Notes: generated by a model from the sequence alone, not told the origin. 64,000 nucleotides of DNA from CAZHFW01 sp964531675 (GCA_964531675.1 CAZHFW010000001.1:130550-194549); one strand, 5' to 3'. Shown: positions 53,001 through 62,007, counted from the first letter of the stretch. Numbers and translations are program-made.

Positions 53001-54950
53001 TTGGCCATCCCGACGCTTCGAACCCGCTCCCTGAACCACACCCGGAACTGGTCGCGTGGAGGCCCCCAGCACTGGGCCCAGCACTGGGACACGCACTGGG
53101 CCCTGCGCCTGGTCGCGATCTTCGCCGCGCTGCTCGCCCTGGCCCTCCCGCAGGTCGCCACCGGTCAACCCGCAGCAACCCCGAACGCGCCAGTCCCGAC
53201 CGCCACCCCGACACCTACGCAGACACCCTCGCAGACGCCCGCGTCTGGCCCCGTTGTCGTACCCGCCGATCGCGCCGCCACCAACGTCGCCATCGTCACC
53301 ATCAAGGGTGAGATCGACAAGGTCACCGCCCGCTCCGTCAAACGCCGCCTCGACCAGGCCGCCAAGGCCGGCGCCGACACCGTCATCATCGAGCTCAACA
53401 CCCCGGGCGGCGAGATCGGCGCGGTTCTGGACATCTGCGACGCCATCGAGCGCAGCCGCATCCCGCGCATCTTCGCGTGGGTGAACACCCAGGCCTACTC
53501 AGGCGGCGCGATCGTCGCGCTGGCCTGCAAGAAGATCTTCATCAACGAACCCGCCAGCTTCGGTGATGCCCTCCCCATCGCGGTTTCCTTCGGCATGCTC
53601 AACCAGCTGCCCGACGCCGAGCGCCAGAAGCTTCTGGTGCCTCTGCTCGCCCAGGTCGTCTACTCCGCGCGCCAGAATGGCTACGACGAATACCTCGTGC
53701 AGGCCATCGTCAGCCGCCACGTGGAACTCTGGCTCGTCGAAGAATCCACGACAGGCAAGCGCTGGTGCGTCGATCGCGCTGAGTACGAGATTCTCTTCGG
53801 CGAGCCCCCCAGCCCCGCGCAGCCGCTGCTCACGACCGCCAAGGTCGCGCCAAGCTCCGGACCCTCCGCCGCACCCCCCGCGCCGACGCCTTCGACTCCC
53901 GTTGCGCCCGGAGCATTCCGTGCCGCCAGCCCCAAGCTCGAAGGCCTCGCCTCCCAGATCGACAACTCCATGAAGGCCGAAGTCGCGGGCCGCCGCCCCA
54001 TCTTCACGCCCGCCGACAAAGGCAAGTACAAGCTCGTCGACTACGTCTGCGACGGCAACGGCCCCATCGTCATGAAGGCCGCCGACATGGTGGCCCTCGG
54101 AATCGCGTCCAACGGCAGCCTCACCCCCGCGCCCGCCGTCACCCCCGTCATCGCCTCCGACGCCGATCTCACCACCTACCTCGGCGCTCGCAACATCATC
54201 CGCCTCGACCAGCGCTGGTCCGAGACCGCCATCCGCTTCGCGACCAGCCTCCCGGTCCGCGCCATTCTCGTGGTCGTCTTCCTGGTCGCCATCTTCATCG
54301 AGATGACCCACCCGGGCGTCATGCTCCCGGGCGCGATCGCGGGCTTCGCGCTGCTGGGCCTCATCGCGCCCTCCATGCTCATCGGCATGGCCAACTGGAT
54401 CGAACTGGCCGCGATCATCCTGGGAATCCTCCTGCTCGCGGTCGAGATCTTCCTCATCCCGGGCTTCGGCGTCACGGGCATCGCGGGTCTGCTCCTGCTC
54501 GTCGGCGGACTCATCGCCCTGTTCATCCCCGACTCCTCGGGCTTCCCCGATGTCCCGGGCAAGCAGTCCGAAACCCTCTACGGCTTGGCGACCCTGGTCC
54601 TCTCCATGGTCACCTCCGTCGTCGCGATGTACTACATCTCCAAGAACTTCGGCTCCCTGCCCATCGCCAACCGCCTGATCCTCAAGAACCCCGCCGATGT
54701 CGAGCAGGAAGACTCCATGCTCCTGGCCATGGACTCGGGCGACGCTGACGCGCCGAAAGTGGGGGAGATCGGCCTCGCCATCACGCCGCTCCGCCCCGCC
54801 GGTCGCGTCCAGATCGGCGAACGCGTCGTGGACGTCGTCGCCGATCTCGGCTTCGTCGACGCCGGCGCGTCCGTCCGCATCGTGAGCGTCTCCGAGTTCC
54901 GGATCGTCGTCGAGAAGCTCCCCATCGCCCCCTCCGAGCAGAACGCGTAA
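53001..54950 (+). CDS. NfeD-type membrane-bound serine protease (ClpP-class)
   Basis: 649 residues. TTG 53001 is proposed as start: no ATG lies in frame between 52779 and the protease domain, and GGAG stands 8 bases before this TTG. A hydrophobic signal (LRLVAIFAALLALALPQVAT) follows a Trp/His-rich tail, then a Pro/Thr linker. The ClpP-like domain has VAIVTIKGEIDKVTARSVKR, ELNTPGGEIGAVLDICDAIE and QAYSGGAIVALACKKIFINE with the presumed Ser nucleophile. A long Pro/Ala linker leads to about five membrane helices (about 485-610) and a C-terminal NfeD OB-fold-like domain (LAITPLRPAGRVQIGERVVD). NfeD proteins work with flotillin/stomatin proteins, and floA is two genes downstream. Confidence 0.88.
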   Translation: MAIPTLRTRSLNHTRNWSRGGPQHWAQHWDTHWALRLVAIFAALLALALPQVATGQPAATPNAPVPTATPTPTQTPSQTPASGPVVVPADRAATNVAIVTIKGEIDKVTARSVKRRLDQAAKAGADTVIIELNTPGGEIGAVLDICDAIERSRIPRIFAWVNTQAYSGGAIVALACKKIFINEPASFGDALPIAVSFGMLNQLPDAERQKLLVPLLAQVVYSARQNGYDEYLVQAIVSRHVELWLVEESTTGKRWCVDRAEYEILFGEPPSPAQPLLTTAKVAPSSGPSAAPPAPTPSTPVAPGAFRAASPKLEGLASQIDNSMKAEVAGRRPIFTPADKGKYKLVDYVCDGNGPIVMKAADMVALGIASNGSLTPAPAVTPVIASDADLTTYLGARNIIRLDQRWSETAIRFATSLPVRAILVVVFLVAIFIEMTHPGVMLPGAIAGFALLGLIAPSMLIGMANWIELAAIILGILLLAVEIFLIPGFGVTGIAGLLLLVGGLIALFIPDSSGFPDVPGKQSETLYGLATLVLSMVTSVVAMYYISKNFGSLPIANRLILKNPADVEQEDSMLLAMDSGDADAPKVGEIGLAITPLRPAGRVQIGERVVDVVADLGFVDAGASVRIVSVSEFRIVVEKLPIAPSEQNA

Positions 54951-54959
54951 CCTCTGGCC

Positions 54960-55457
54960 ATGAACGAGCTGCTCGTCTGGGGCCTGGTCCTGCTCGGCGG
55001 CGCCCTGATGCTCCTGTTCCTTGAACTCTTCCTGCCCTCGGCAGGAATCCTGGCCATCGGCGCGACCATCTGCGCCGTCATCGGCCTGGTCATGCTCTTC
55101 CGCTACGACACCACCTGGGGCGCTCTGGGCACCGTCATCACGCTCATCGTCGGACCCGCGGTCGGGCTCTACGGCCTCTCCATCTGGAAATACACACCCA
55201 TCGGCCGCCGCGTCATCAACGCGCCCACCGAAGAAGAAATCGCCCGCAAGCTCACCGAGGAAGCCCGCAGGAGGGAAGCCCTCCAGCAGATCGTTGGAAA
55301 GGAAGGCGAGGCCCTCACCGACCTGCGTCCCATTGGCGTGGTCCAGATCGAAGGCCAGCGCCACGACGCTTCCAGCGAAACCGGTTTCATCGAGGCGGGC
55401 TCCCGCGTCAAGGTCATCGCCGCCGAGCCCCAGCAGCTCCGCGTGCGCAGCCTCTGA
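54960..55457 (+). CDS. Short NfeD-family membrane protein
   Basis: 165 residues. Three helices (LLVWGLVLLGGALMLLFLEL, ILAIGATICAVIGLVMLF, TVITLIVGPAVGLYGLSIW), then a charged linker (EEEIARKLTEEARRREALQQ) and a C-terminal OB-like domain beginning GKEGEALTDLRPIGVVQIEG and ending GSRVKVIAAEPQQLRVRSL. This is the C-terminal half of NfeD without a protease domain. It follows the long NfeD gene by 9 bases and precedes floA, so the three form one operon. The helices and OB domain are thought to bind flotillin. Confidence 0.88.
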   Translation: MNELLVWGLVLLGGALMLLFLELFLPSAGILAIGATICAVIGLVMLFRYDTTWGALGTVITLIVGPAVGLYGLSIWKYTPIGRRVINAPTEEEIARKLTEEARRREALQQIVGKEGEALTDLRPIGVVQIEGQRHDASSETGFIEAGSRVKVIAAEPQQLRVRSL

Positions 55458-55550
55458 TCCCGTCCGGGCTTGCAATCCGCCCATCTCCTTGGGACGTGGA
55501 CGTCCGGAGTCCCGCCTCTCGTCCCAACGGCCCGCGCCTTCCAGGTGATC

Positions 55551-55556
55551 TATACT
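55551..55556 (+). promoter_or_regulatory. Possible internal -10 box (TATACT) before floA
   Basis: TATACT lies 65 bases upstream of ATG 55622 in the 164-base gap after the short nfeD gene. No clear -35 was found. Confidence 0.3.
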
Positions 55557-55621
55557 GGGCCCGAACGAATCCGCTTCCGGTACGTACGTCCCGGCGCGAA
55601 CATTCGTACGAGGATCTCAGC

Positions 55622-56635
55622 ATGTCATTCCAACCGGCCGTTATCGCCGTCATCGTCATCGTCGGGTTCTTCGTCCTCTTCCTGGGCGTGTTCCTGATCC
55701 AGTTCATCTCCCTGTACATCCAGGCCCTCACCAGCAACGCCCACGTCGGCCTCTTCGACATGGTCGGGATGAAGCTCCGCAAGGTCGATATCCGCTGCGT
55801 CGTCCTCAGCCGCATCCGCGCCGTCAAGGCCGGCCTTGAGGTGCCCACCGCCGCCATCGAAACGCACTACCTCGCGACGGGCGACGCCCGCCGCGTTGTC
55901 AACGTCGTCTCCGCGATGATCGCTGCCCGCGGCGCCAACATCCCCCTCGACTGGGGCACCGCCACCGCCATCGACCTGGCCGGCCGTGACATCCTCGACG
56001 CTGTCCAGACCTCCGTGAATCCCAAGGTCATCGACTGCCCGAGCCACCAGAGCCCGCGTCCGACCATCGACGCCGTCGCCAAGAACGGCATCCAGCTCAA
56101 GGCCAAGGCCCGCGTCACCGTACGCACGAACATCAAGCGCCTCGTCGGTGGCGCTACGGAAGAAACCATCATCGCCCGCGTCGGTCAGGGCATCGTTTCC
56201 ACCATCGGCTCCGCCGAAGACCACAAGAGCGTGCTCGAAAACCCCGACGAGATCTCCAAGCGCGTGATGCACTCGGGCCTCGACGCGGGCACCGCGTTCG
56301 AGATCCTCTCGATCGACATCGCCGACATCGACGTCGGTGAGAACGTCGGCGCCAAGCTCGACCTGGACAAGGCCAACGCCCAGAAGCAGATGGCCCAGGC
56401 CGAAGCCGAAAAGCGCCGCGCCCTGGCGGTCGCCGAAGAGCAGGAGTTCAAGGCCCAGGAGCAGAAGAACCGCGCCGCAGTCGTGCTCTCCGAGGCCGAA
56501 GTGCCCAAGGCCATCGCCGATTCGTTCCGCTCGGGCCGCCTCGGCATCATGGACTACTACCGCATGCAGAACATGCAGGCCGACACATCCATGCGTTCGG
56601 CCATCGCCGGAGGCGATAGCTCCACGCCCCGCTGA
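55622..56635 (+). CDS. floA: Flotillin-like protein FloA
   Basis: 337 residues. N-terminal membrane hairpin (VIAVIVIVGFFVLFLGVFLI), then the SPFH/band-7-like region with SLYIQALTSNAHVGLFDMVG, MKLRKVDIRCVVLSRIRAVK and IPLDWGTATAIDLAGRDILD, and a coiled-coil C-terminal part with EAEKRRALAVAEEQEFKAQE and PKAIADSFRSGRLGIMDYYR. This is the full pattern of bacterial FloA (YqfA), which builds functional membrane microdomains. GAGGA precedes the ATG. It is the last gene of the nfeD-nfeD-floA operon and ends at a strong terminator inside the next, convergent gene. Confidence 0.95.
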   Translation: MSFQPAVIAVIVIVGFFVLFLGVFLIQFISLYIQALTSNAHVGLFDMVGMKLRKVDIRCVVLSRIRAVKAGLEVPTAAIETHYLATGDARRVVNVVSAMIAARGANIPLDWGTATAIDLAGRDILDAVQTSVNPKVIDCPSHQSPRPTIDAVAKNGIQLKAKARVTVRTNIKRLVGGATEETIIARVGQGIVSTIGSAEDHKSVLENPDEISKRVMHSGLDAGTAFEILSIDIADIDVGENVGAKLDLDKANAQKQMAQAEAEKRRALAVAEEQEFKAQEQKNRAAVVLSEAEVPKAIADSFRSGRLGIMDYYRMQNMQADTSMRSAIAGGDSSTPR

Positions 56636-56702
56636 CGGAGTCTCCGCTGATGCCAATCCCGCGGACGCGACCCACGCCTTCCCGGGAACATCAGGCCCGA
56701 CT

Positions 56703-57539
56703 TCACTTGTTCGATCGCTCGCCCGCCGGCGCTTCCCGCGCCGGCGGCTTTGTTTTCCGGGCGTCTTCTTTCCCGAGCCCGTCGATGAACGAATCCCGCG
56801 CGCCGCGGTCGTTCAGAATCGTGCGTGCCTCCTGAGGCTCGCTCGGCGCCGCCTGCCCCGGCGCGGGCGCCCGCATGTCCACCCGCGTGCTCGCCTTCAC
56901 CAGCGTCGATCCCGCCGAAGCGCTCGCACGCGCCGACAGATCCAGTCCACGTTCCACGCGCAGGAGCGAACTGGTCCCGCCGGGCGTCGCGCCCGCCTGC
57001 AGCACCGAATCCGGAAGCTTGCCGATGTAGAACGTCGTGCCCGCGGGAATCTCCGCGACCGGCCCCCAGGGCGTGCGCCGATACTCCGAGCGCGGGAAGA
57101 CCGCCGCCAGGCCCGAGTCAAAGCGCACAAAGTTCGTCGGTCCCGCACCGGGCCTGTTCTGACCCGGGATCGCAAACACACGCTCGAATCCCGCCTGCCG
57201 CAGATCGATGCGCATCTCGCGCGGGCTCGTCGAGAGCGGGCCGATGTCGCCCACGCCGGCTTCCACGGACCGAAGTCCCGCGGGATCACCCGGATGGATC
57301 GTCGCCGCGCGGGTGTCCACCAGACGGATCTGATTGGGCGTCACGGCGCCCGTTCCCGGCGCAGCCGATCGCGGCGTTGAAGTTCCTTGTGTCGAGCCGC
57401 CACTGGCCGAGCCGCTCGTCCGCGTCGGGCCGGTTGGCTGCTTCTTATCCGTGTCCGCCGTTTGCCCGAAGGCTGCCGGCGCGAACGTCAGAACGCCCGA
57501 GGCGATCCATGCCGCGGTCATCGATGTGAAGCCCAGCAT
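56703..57539 (-). CDS. Hypothetical secreted protein
   Basis: 278 residues from ATG 57539. N-terminal signal peptide (MTAAWIASGVLTFAPAAFGQ), a Thr/Ser/Gly/Pro-rich spacer of about 45 residues, and a globular part with PREMRIDLRQAGFERVFAIP, NFVRFDSGLAAVFPRSEY and PAGTTFYIGKLPDSVL. No family recognised. The last ~16 codons (KPPAREAPAGERSNK) are read from DNA that also forms the terminator of the convergent floA operon. The frame extends to 57830 but crosses the PilZ gene, so the later start is used. Confidence 0.65.
   Translation of the reverse strand: MLGFTSMTAAWIASGVLTFAPAAFGQTADTDKKQPTGPTRTSGSASGGSTQGTSTPRSAAPGTGAVTPNQIRLVDTRAATIHPGDPAGLRSVEAGVGDIGPLSTSPREMRIDLRQAGFERVFAIPGQNRPGAGPTNFVRFDSGLAAVFPRSEYRRTPWGPVAEIPAGTTFYIGKLPDSVLQAGATPGGTSSLLRVERGLDLSARASASAGSTLVKASTRVDMRAPAPGQAAPSEPQEARTILNDRGARDSFIDGLGKEDARKTKPPAREAPAGERSNK
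56723..56756 (+). terminator. Rho-independent terminator of the nfeD-nfeD-floA operon
   Basis: CCGCCGGCGC and GCGCCGGCGG form a perfect 10-bp stem around TTCCC and run into CTTTGTTTT on the plus strand, 88 bases past the floA stop. It lies inside the 3' end of the convergent coding sequence. Confidence 0.85.
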
Positions 57540-57594
57540 GTGTCCCTCAGTCGGCACACCGAACAATACCGCCCAAAAGCTCTTCGGGTTCGGC

Positions 57595-58113
57595 TCAGGC
57601 CGCCGCCGAGTACCGGCCGCTGGCCAGACGCGAGCGCAGCCGCTCCTGATCCCCCGCGCGGGCAAACCGCGTGATGACCAGCGCCATCCGCACCGGGCCG
57701 GGCTCGGAATCATCGATCCACACCACGTTCCCGAGCACGAACACCGCGCGCCCCGGACCATCCACGTCCTCGGCCTCGCCCAGCCCACGCGGCAGCTCGA
57801 TCTGCATCGCGATCGGCGTTCCCGGCGCAATCGGATTGTCCAGCTCGAACTGAATCCCGCCCTCGCTGATGTCGTAGGCGTGACCCGAAAGCGTGAACTT
57901 CTCCGAGTCCGTCAGACGCACATTCACCGGGGTGTACGCCGGAGGAAGGCGGAAGCGGTTGAACTTCCGCCGGTTGTTCTGGGCAGGCTCGGGCCAGATC
58001 GGCGTCCCCGCGGTATCGAATCGGCCGGGGGGCACCACGCCGGGATTGCCTTCGCCGCGGAAGGGGAAAGGTCCGATATCACCGGTCTTGTCCGCATTCT
58101 TCCCGTTGTGCAT
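57595..58113 (-). CDS. PilZ domain protein
   Basis: 172 residues. A 45-residue polar N-terminal tail precedes a PilZ domain: RRKFNRFRLPP provides the RxxxR cyclic-di-GMP motif, and YDISEGGIQFELD the (D/N)xSxxG motif. The domain ends near NVVWIDDSEPGPVRMALVIT. It therefore probably binds c-di-GMP. Effector unknown. ATG 58113 is the first start of the frame; there are no other good candidates. It lies downstream of, and is probably independent from, Fur. Confidence 0.85.
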   Translation of the reverse strand: MHNGKNADKTGDIGPFPFRGEGNPGVVPPGRFDTAGTPIWPEPAQNNRRKFNRFRLPPAYTPVNVRLTDSEKFTLSGHAYDISEGGIQFELDNPIAPGTPIAMQIELPRGLGEAEDVDGPGRAVFVLGNVVWIDDSEPGPVRMALVITRFARAGDQERLRSRLASGRYSAAA

Positions 58114-58215
58114 GCCAGCCTCCCGCCCCGCCTGGCGCGGAGCATCTCCCCGGGATATCGGGCTGGACCCTGCCGATCTTCATTCCGTTCCGAGAACCCG
58201 CCGAAATCTTCGGCT

Positions 58216-58677
58216 TCAGGCCCGCATCCCCGGCTCGTCTTCCGCCACCGGGCTCGGCCCCTCGAGCTGCAGGCTCACGCGCGTCAGCCGCACGCCAAGC
58301 CGCGCCTCAACCTCCGCGATCACGTCGCCAGGCAGACTCGCCAGCAGCCTCTGGCTCAGGTCCTCGGGCACGTCAATGACCTTCCCGTCGCCCGTCATCA
58401 CGTGCGCGTGATCACCAACGTCCGCGTCATACCGGCACGCGTTGGACCCCGAAACGCCCGGAAAACGCCGGCAAAGCCCCACACGCGTGAACACCTCGAG
58501 CGTGTTGTACACCGTCGCCAGGCTCAGCCCGGGCTCTTCCTCACGCACGCTCTGCAGCAGTTCTTCCGCCGTCGGATGCGCCTTGCTCGCCGCCAGCGCC
58601 GAATAGACAAGCTCGCGCTGCCGCGTGCAACGCAGACCGTGTCGCTCGATCATGTCCCGGGCCGGACCAAGCTGCAT
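58216..58677 (-). CDS. Fur/PerR-family metal- or peroxide-responsive regulator
   Basis: 153 residues. The winged-helix N-terminal domain has MIERHGLRCTRQRELVYSAL, SKAHPTAEELLQSVREEEPG and LSLATVYNTLEVFTRVGLCR, the Fur recognition helix, followed by a dimerisation part with CRYDADVGDHAHVMTGDGKV containing His residues of the metal site. The C-terminal CxxC pairs of many Fur proteins are missing, which favours a PerR- or Irr-like member, but this is a guess. GGAG lies 8 bases before ATG 58677. Divergent from the zinc-ribbon gene; GACAATACTTCTCTGTC between them is only weakly palindromic and is not claimed as a Fur box. Confidence 0.88.
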   Translation of the reverse strand: MQLGPARDMIERHGLRCTRQRELVYSALAASKAHPTAEELLQSVREEEPGLSLATVYNTLEVFTRVGLCRRFPGVSGSNACRYDADVGDHAHVMTGDGKVIDVPEDLSQRLLASLPGDVIAEVEARLGVRLTRVSLQLEGPSPVAEDEPGMRA

Positions 58678-58818
58678 TTCCGCCGCTCCGTACGCCGATC
58701 TGGGGCTCTTGGCCCGCTCCGACCGACAGAGAAGTATTGTCGTGGGCCCCGATCCGGGCGACCCGCTCCTCGCGGATCGACCTCCGCCCGCCCCCCAGGC
58801 TGCTCGCCCACCCCTCCA

Positions 58819-59574
58819 ATGCCCCGCCAAGCCCCCGCCAACGCCCTTCTCTGCGAGTCCTGCGGGTACGACATCGGAGGCCTGGAGCCCTCGATGAACT
58901 GCTCCGAGTGCGGGCGTCCCGTCGAGCAGTCCCTCCCCGCCGCCCGCCCGGGCTCCCCCTACCAGCAGCACCCGCTCCCGACCGCCGTTCTGGTGACCTG
59001 GTGGGAGGCGATCGTCCGCCCTTCCGCCCTTTTCTGCTCCATCGCGATCGACCGCGCCTCCGCCGCCGCGCTGCTCCGCATCAGCCTCGCGGTCGCGGGC
59101 GTCCTGCTCTCGGTCGGCCCCTGGACCGACTTTGCCCGCTGGTTCGGACTCAACGCCTTCGTCGCGTGGGTCATCAACCTCGCCATCAGCATCACCGCCC
59201 TCTGGGGTCTGACGCACATCGAGATGCTCGGCGTGCGCACCTTCGGCAACCGCCGCGGCTGGCGCATCACCCACGACGTCGCGCTCAGTGTCTGCGCCCA
59301 CGCCGCCGTGGGCTGGGTCATCACCGGCGCTCTCTTCCTCGCCTCGCTCATGCTCCCGCGTCCCAAGCTCGTCCTGAAGCTCCCGCCCGCCTTCGGGAAC
59401 TTCAGCGTCGACATCGCGGGGGTGCTCGCGCCCTTCAGCGCCCTCATGGTCGGCCTGTTTGTCTTTGAACTGCTCGTCTACCTGGGCGTCCGAAGGTGTC
59501 GATTCGCCAACGCCCGCAGCACGTCGAAGCCCCCGGCGCAGCCCGCGGAACAGAGCCCCGCCGGACCCGCCTAA
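58819..59574 (+). CDS. Zinc-ribbon membrane protein of planctomycete type
   Basis: 251 residues from ATG 58819. The N-terminus has a C4 zinc ribbon, LCESCGYDIGGLEPSMNCSE followed by CGR, a module very common in front of planctomycete membrane proteins. Four or more membrane helices follow (ALLRISLAVAGVLLSVGPW, AFVAWVINLAISITALWGL, AAVGWVITGALFLASLML, and a last one near 210-230), resembling Yip1-type domains in layout. Function unknown. The ribosome site is poor, and no -10 box was found near the start. The frame upstream is open far beyond the start and was not used. Confidence 0.75.
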   Translation: MPRQAPANALLCESCGYDIGGLEPSMNCSECGRPVEQSLPAARPGSPYQQHPLPTAVLVTWWEAIVRPSALFCSIAIDRASAAALLRISLAVAGVLLSVGPWTDFARWFGLNAFVAWVINLAISITALWGLTHIEMLGVRTFGNRRGWRITHDVALSVCAHAAVGWVITGALFLASLMLPRPKLVLKLPPAFGNFSVDIAGVLAPFSALMVGLFVFELLVYLGVRRCRFANARSTSKPPAQPAEQSPAGPA

Positions 59575-59615
59575 TATTGGGGAACGCGGGCCGACCGGAC
59601 CGGCCGCTCCCTCCC

Positions 59616-61220
59616 ATGACCAGCACGGAAGCTCCAAAGACCCCTCTTGACCATGCGCCCGCTTCGCGCCCCGGCTCCGCCGACGCGAACAGCCCGAGCG
59701 CCGCGAGCAACCCCGACGCCCCGCGTCCGGGCTTCGCCATCGGTCCCACCACCGTCCCGCCCGGCGATCTCTCCGAGTCCCAGGTCGCCGAGATGGCCGA
59801 AGAGTCCCGTCCCGACGACAAACGCTCGGGCCTGGGCGTGCTCCGCCATCGCCACTTCCGCAACATCTGGATCGCCGCCTTCGGCTCCTCCATCGGCAGC
59901 TGGATGGAAATCACCGGCGTGCAGTGGGCCATGGCGTCCACCACCCTCGAGAAGTCATGGATCGACGCCCATCGTCCCGGCGCGACCGTCATGATGAGCT
60001 ATCTCGCGGTCGCGCAGATGGCCCCGACCCTCTTCTTCGGCCTGCTCGGCGGCGTCGTCGCCGACCGCGTCAACCGCAAGAAGCTCCTCTTCTTCACCCA
60101 GTTCCTCCTCATGCTCGTCGCGCTGGCCCTCTGCATCGCGACCTTCACAGGCCACCTCACCCCGTGGTTCCTCATCGTCCTCGGTGGGATCAACGGCGTC
60201 ATCATGGCCTTCAACATCCCCGCCTGGCAGGTCCTCACGCCCAGGCTCGTCCCGCGCGAGGAACTCACCGCCGCCGTCACACTCAACGGCATCCAGTTCA
60301 ACATGGCACGCGTCATCGGCCCCGCCCTGGGCGGGCTGGTCATGCACACCTACGGCGCAGGCTGGCTCTTCGCCGTCAACACCCTCAGCTTCCTGGGCGT
60401 CCTCATCGCGGTCGCCGGGACGCCCGACGCGCCCGCCCCTCCCCGAGACGGCACCAACGCCTGGGAGCAGTCCAAGGAAGCGGTCATCTACGCCTTCACC
60501 CGCAAGGGCCCCCTGGTCCTCATCGCCGCCATCTCCCTCTTCAGCATGCTGGGCACCCCGATGCTCAGACTGCTCCCCATCGTCGTCCAGAAGGTCTACA
60601 ACGCGCAGGAAGACGTCTACGGCGCCATGCTCTCCGCACTCGGCATCGGCGCCGTCGCCGGCGGCGTGCTCATGCGCTTCATCCCCAGGTGGTACCCCAA
60701 ACACCACCTCATCCCGCTCGCCCTCACCGGCGCCGGCATCAGCATCGCACTCTTTGCCGCCTGCGACTCCCCACGCATGGCTTTCCCCGTCATGATCGTG
60801 GTGGGGGTCTTCTGGCTTCTGAGCTTCAACCCCGCCTTCGCGGCCCTTCAGCTCCTGGTCGAAGACCGCATCCGCGGCCGCGTCATGGCCATCTGCAACA
60901 TGATCTCCTTCGGCGCCATGCCCCTGGGCACCATGTTCGCCGCCGGCATCAGCGTCGCTGCGGCTGGAAGCGGCGAGGATGGCTTCGGCACCCAGGTCGC
61001 CATCGGCGTTCAGGCCGTCATCCTCACGCTCATCGGCTTCGTCATGCTCGCCTGGCGCACGCCCGAGATCGACGGCATCGCGCCGGGCGATCCGCATCAC
61101 GCCCAGAGACCGGGCGTCCTGCGCGGCATCCTCGCCGACGCGCACAAGCCCAAGCCAGGCGGCCCTTCCGTTGATCGTTCCGCGCCCTCGGATCCCACCC
61201 TGGGATCAGGCGGCCATTGA
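59616..61220 (+). CDS. MFS transporter (EntS/MFS_3-like)
   Basis: 534 residues. A 75-residue polar N-terminal extension precedes 11-12 helices. Recognisable: RHRHFRNIWIAAFGSSIGSW, APTLFFGLLGGVVADRVNRK (the MFS A motif region G-x3-D-R-x-x-R/K), TAAVTLNGIQFNMARVIGPA and VEDRIRGRVMAICNMISFGA, all typical of the EntS/MFS_3 exporter branch. Substrate unknown; some members export siderophores, and the Fur gene nearby is compatible with this, though on the other strand and with another gene between. ATG 59616 is the start; TAATAT at 59573 could be a -10. It ends 15 bases inside the convergent PilZ-like gene. Confidence 0.9.
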   Translation: MTSTEAPKTPLDHAPASRPGSADANSPSAASNPDAPRPGFAIGPTTVPPGDLSESQVAEMAEESRPDDKRSGLGVLRHRHFRNIWIAAFGSSIGSWMEITGVQWAMASTTLEKSWIDAHRPGATVMMSYLAVAQMAPTLFFGLLGGVVADRVNRKKLLFFTQFLLMLVALALCIATFTGHLTPWFLIVLGGINGVIMAFNIPAWQVLTPRLVPREELTAAVTLNGIQFNMARVIGPALGGLVMHTYGAGWLFAVNTLSFLGVLIAVAGTPDAPAPPRDGTNAWEQSKEAVIYAFTRKGPLVLIAAISLFSMLGTPMLRLLPIVVQKVYNAQEDVYGAMLSALGIGAVAGGVLMRFIPRWYPKHHLIPLALTGAGISIALFAACDSPRMAFPVMIVVGVFWLLSFNPAFAALQLLVEDRIRGRVMAICNMISFGAMPLGTMFAAGISVAAAGSGEDGFGTQVAIGVQAVILTLIGFVMLAWRTPEIDGIAPGDPHHAQRPGVLRGILADAHKPKPGGPSVDRSAPSDPTLGSGGH

Positions 61221-61826
61221 CTTGGCGATGAGCATCGCCCTCGCCGCAAGCTGACGCGCTTGCGCGCTGTGCTTGACGTCGCTCGCCAGCGCCTTCGAAA
61301 GGCTCGCAAGCTCCTTGGCCAGCTCCTGAAGCTGCGCCGCCGGATCGTTTGACGAACCCTTGATCGGATCCATCTCCGCCGGCGCAGGGCCCGGCGCCGC
61401 CGCCGACGACGGAACCAGCAGGTTCAGGTCGATGGGATTCTCGAGCTCGAGCACCACCTCGTGCGCGCGCCCCTTGACGTGCGAGCACGACGAGACCTTC
61501 CCCTTCATCATCAAGGTCTCGCCGTCGGCGGCGCGGAACGAGAGCGTGCACACCGATTGCGGATGCACGAACGCCCCGTGCAGCACCGTGATGCTCGTCG
61601 GGCTCAGCTCCGCCGGATACACGATGTACTTGCCCGTGTTTCCCGCGGGCTGGGTCAGCTCCGCGCGCACGCCGGGAAGAGACAACGCCGCCGTCCGCTG
61701 CGGACACTTGGCCTCCGCGGGCGTGCGCTGGGTCAGCGCCTTGCGCTCTCCCTCCACCAGCTTGAGCAGATCGACATACCCCTGGTCATCGCTGGCTGTG
61801 TGCGGCGTGTGAGGCTTGGTCAGCAT
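61206..61826 (-). CDS. PilZ-like domain protein
   Basis: 206 residues from ATG 61826, preceded by GGGGGAA. The central part reads PQRTAALSLPGVRAELTQPA, TSITVLHGAFVHPQSVCTLS and MKGKVSSCSHVKGRAHEVVL, with the beta-barrel pattern of PilZ relatives but without a clear RxxxR; binding of c-di-GMP is therefore not claimed. The C-terminal 60 residues form a helix (LQELAKELASLSKALASDVK). The 3' end overlaps that of the MFS transporter by 15 bases in convergent orientation. No terminator is visible. Confidence 0.7.
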   Translation of the reverse strand: MLTKPHTPHTASDDQGYVDLLKLVEGERKALTQRTPAEAKCPQRTAALSLPGVRAELTQPAGNTGKYIVYPAELSPTSITVLHGAFVHPQSVCTLSFRAADGETLMMKGKVSSCSHVKGRAHEVVLELENPIDLNLLVPSSAAAPGPAPAEMDPIKGSSNDPAAQLQELAKELASLSKALASDVKHSAQARQLAARAMLIAKSMAA

Positions 61827-61995
61827 GGTGTTTCCCCCGAGTCCTCTCTCATCGACCCGTAAAGGTCCGGATTCGCGGCAAGTTTCACGCCATTGGTCCA
61901 CACCCCTCGCCGCGCAGCCCTTTACAGCGCCTTCCTGCCGGATCGGGGGATGACCCTCGCCCGCGCGTCCAGCGTTTCCCCCGAAGAGCCGCTCC

Positions 61996-62001
61996 TACCA
62001 T
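61996..62001 (+). promoter_or_regulatory. -10 box (TACCAT), leaderless start of ispG
   Basis: TACCAT ends 6 bases before ATG 62008; no ribosome site is present. Confidence 0.5.
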
Positions 62002-62007
62002 CCCGCG

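Noticed and set aside
58700..58760. Fur/PerR operator between fur and the zinc-ribbon gene
   Set aside because: The only candidate, GACAATACTTCTCTGTC, is symmetric just at its outer four bases and does not match a Fur or PerR box.
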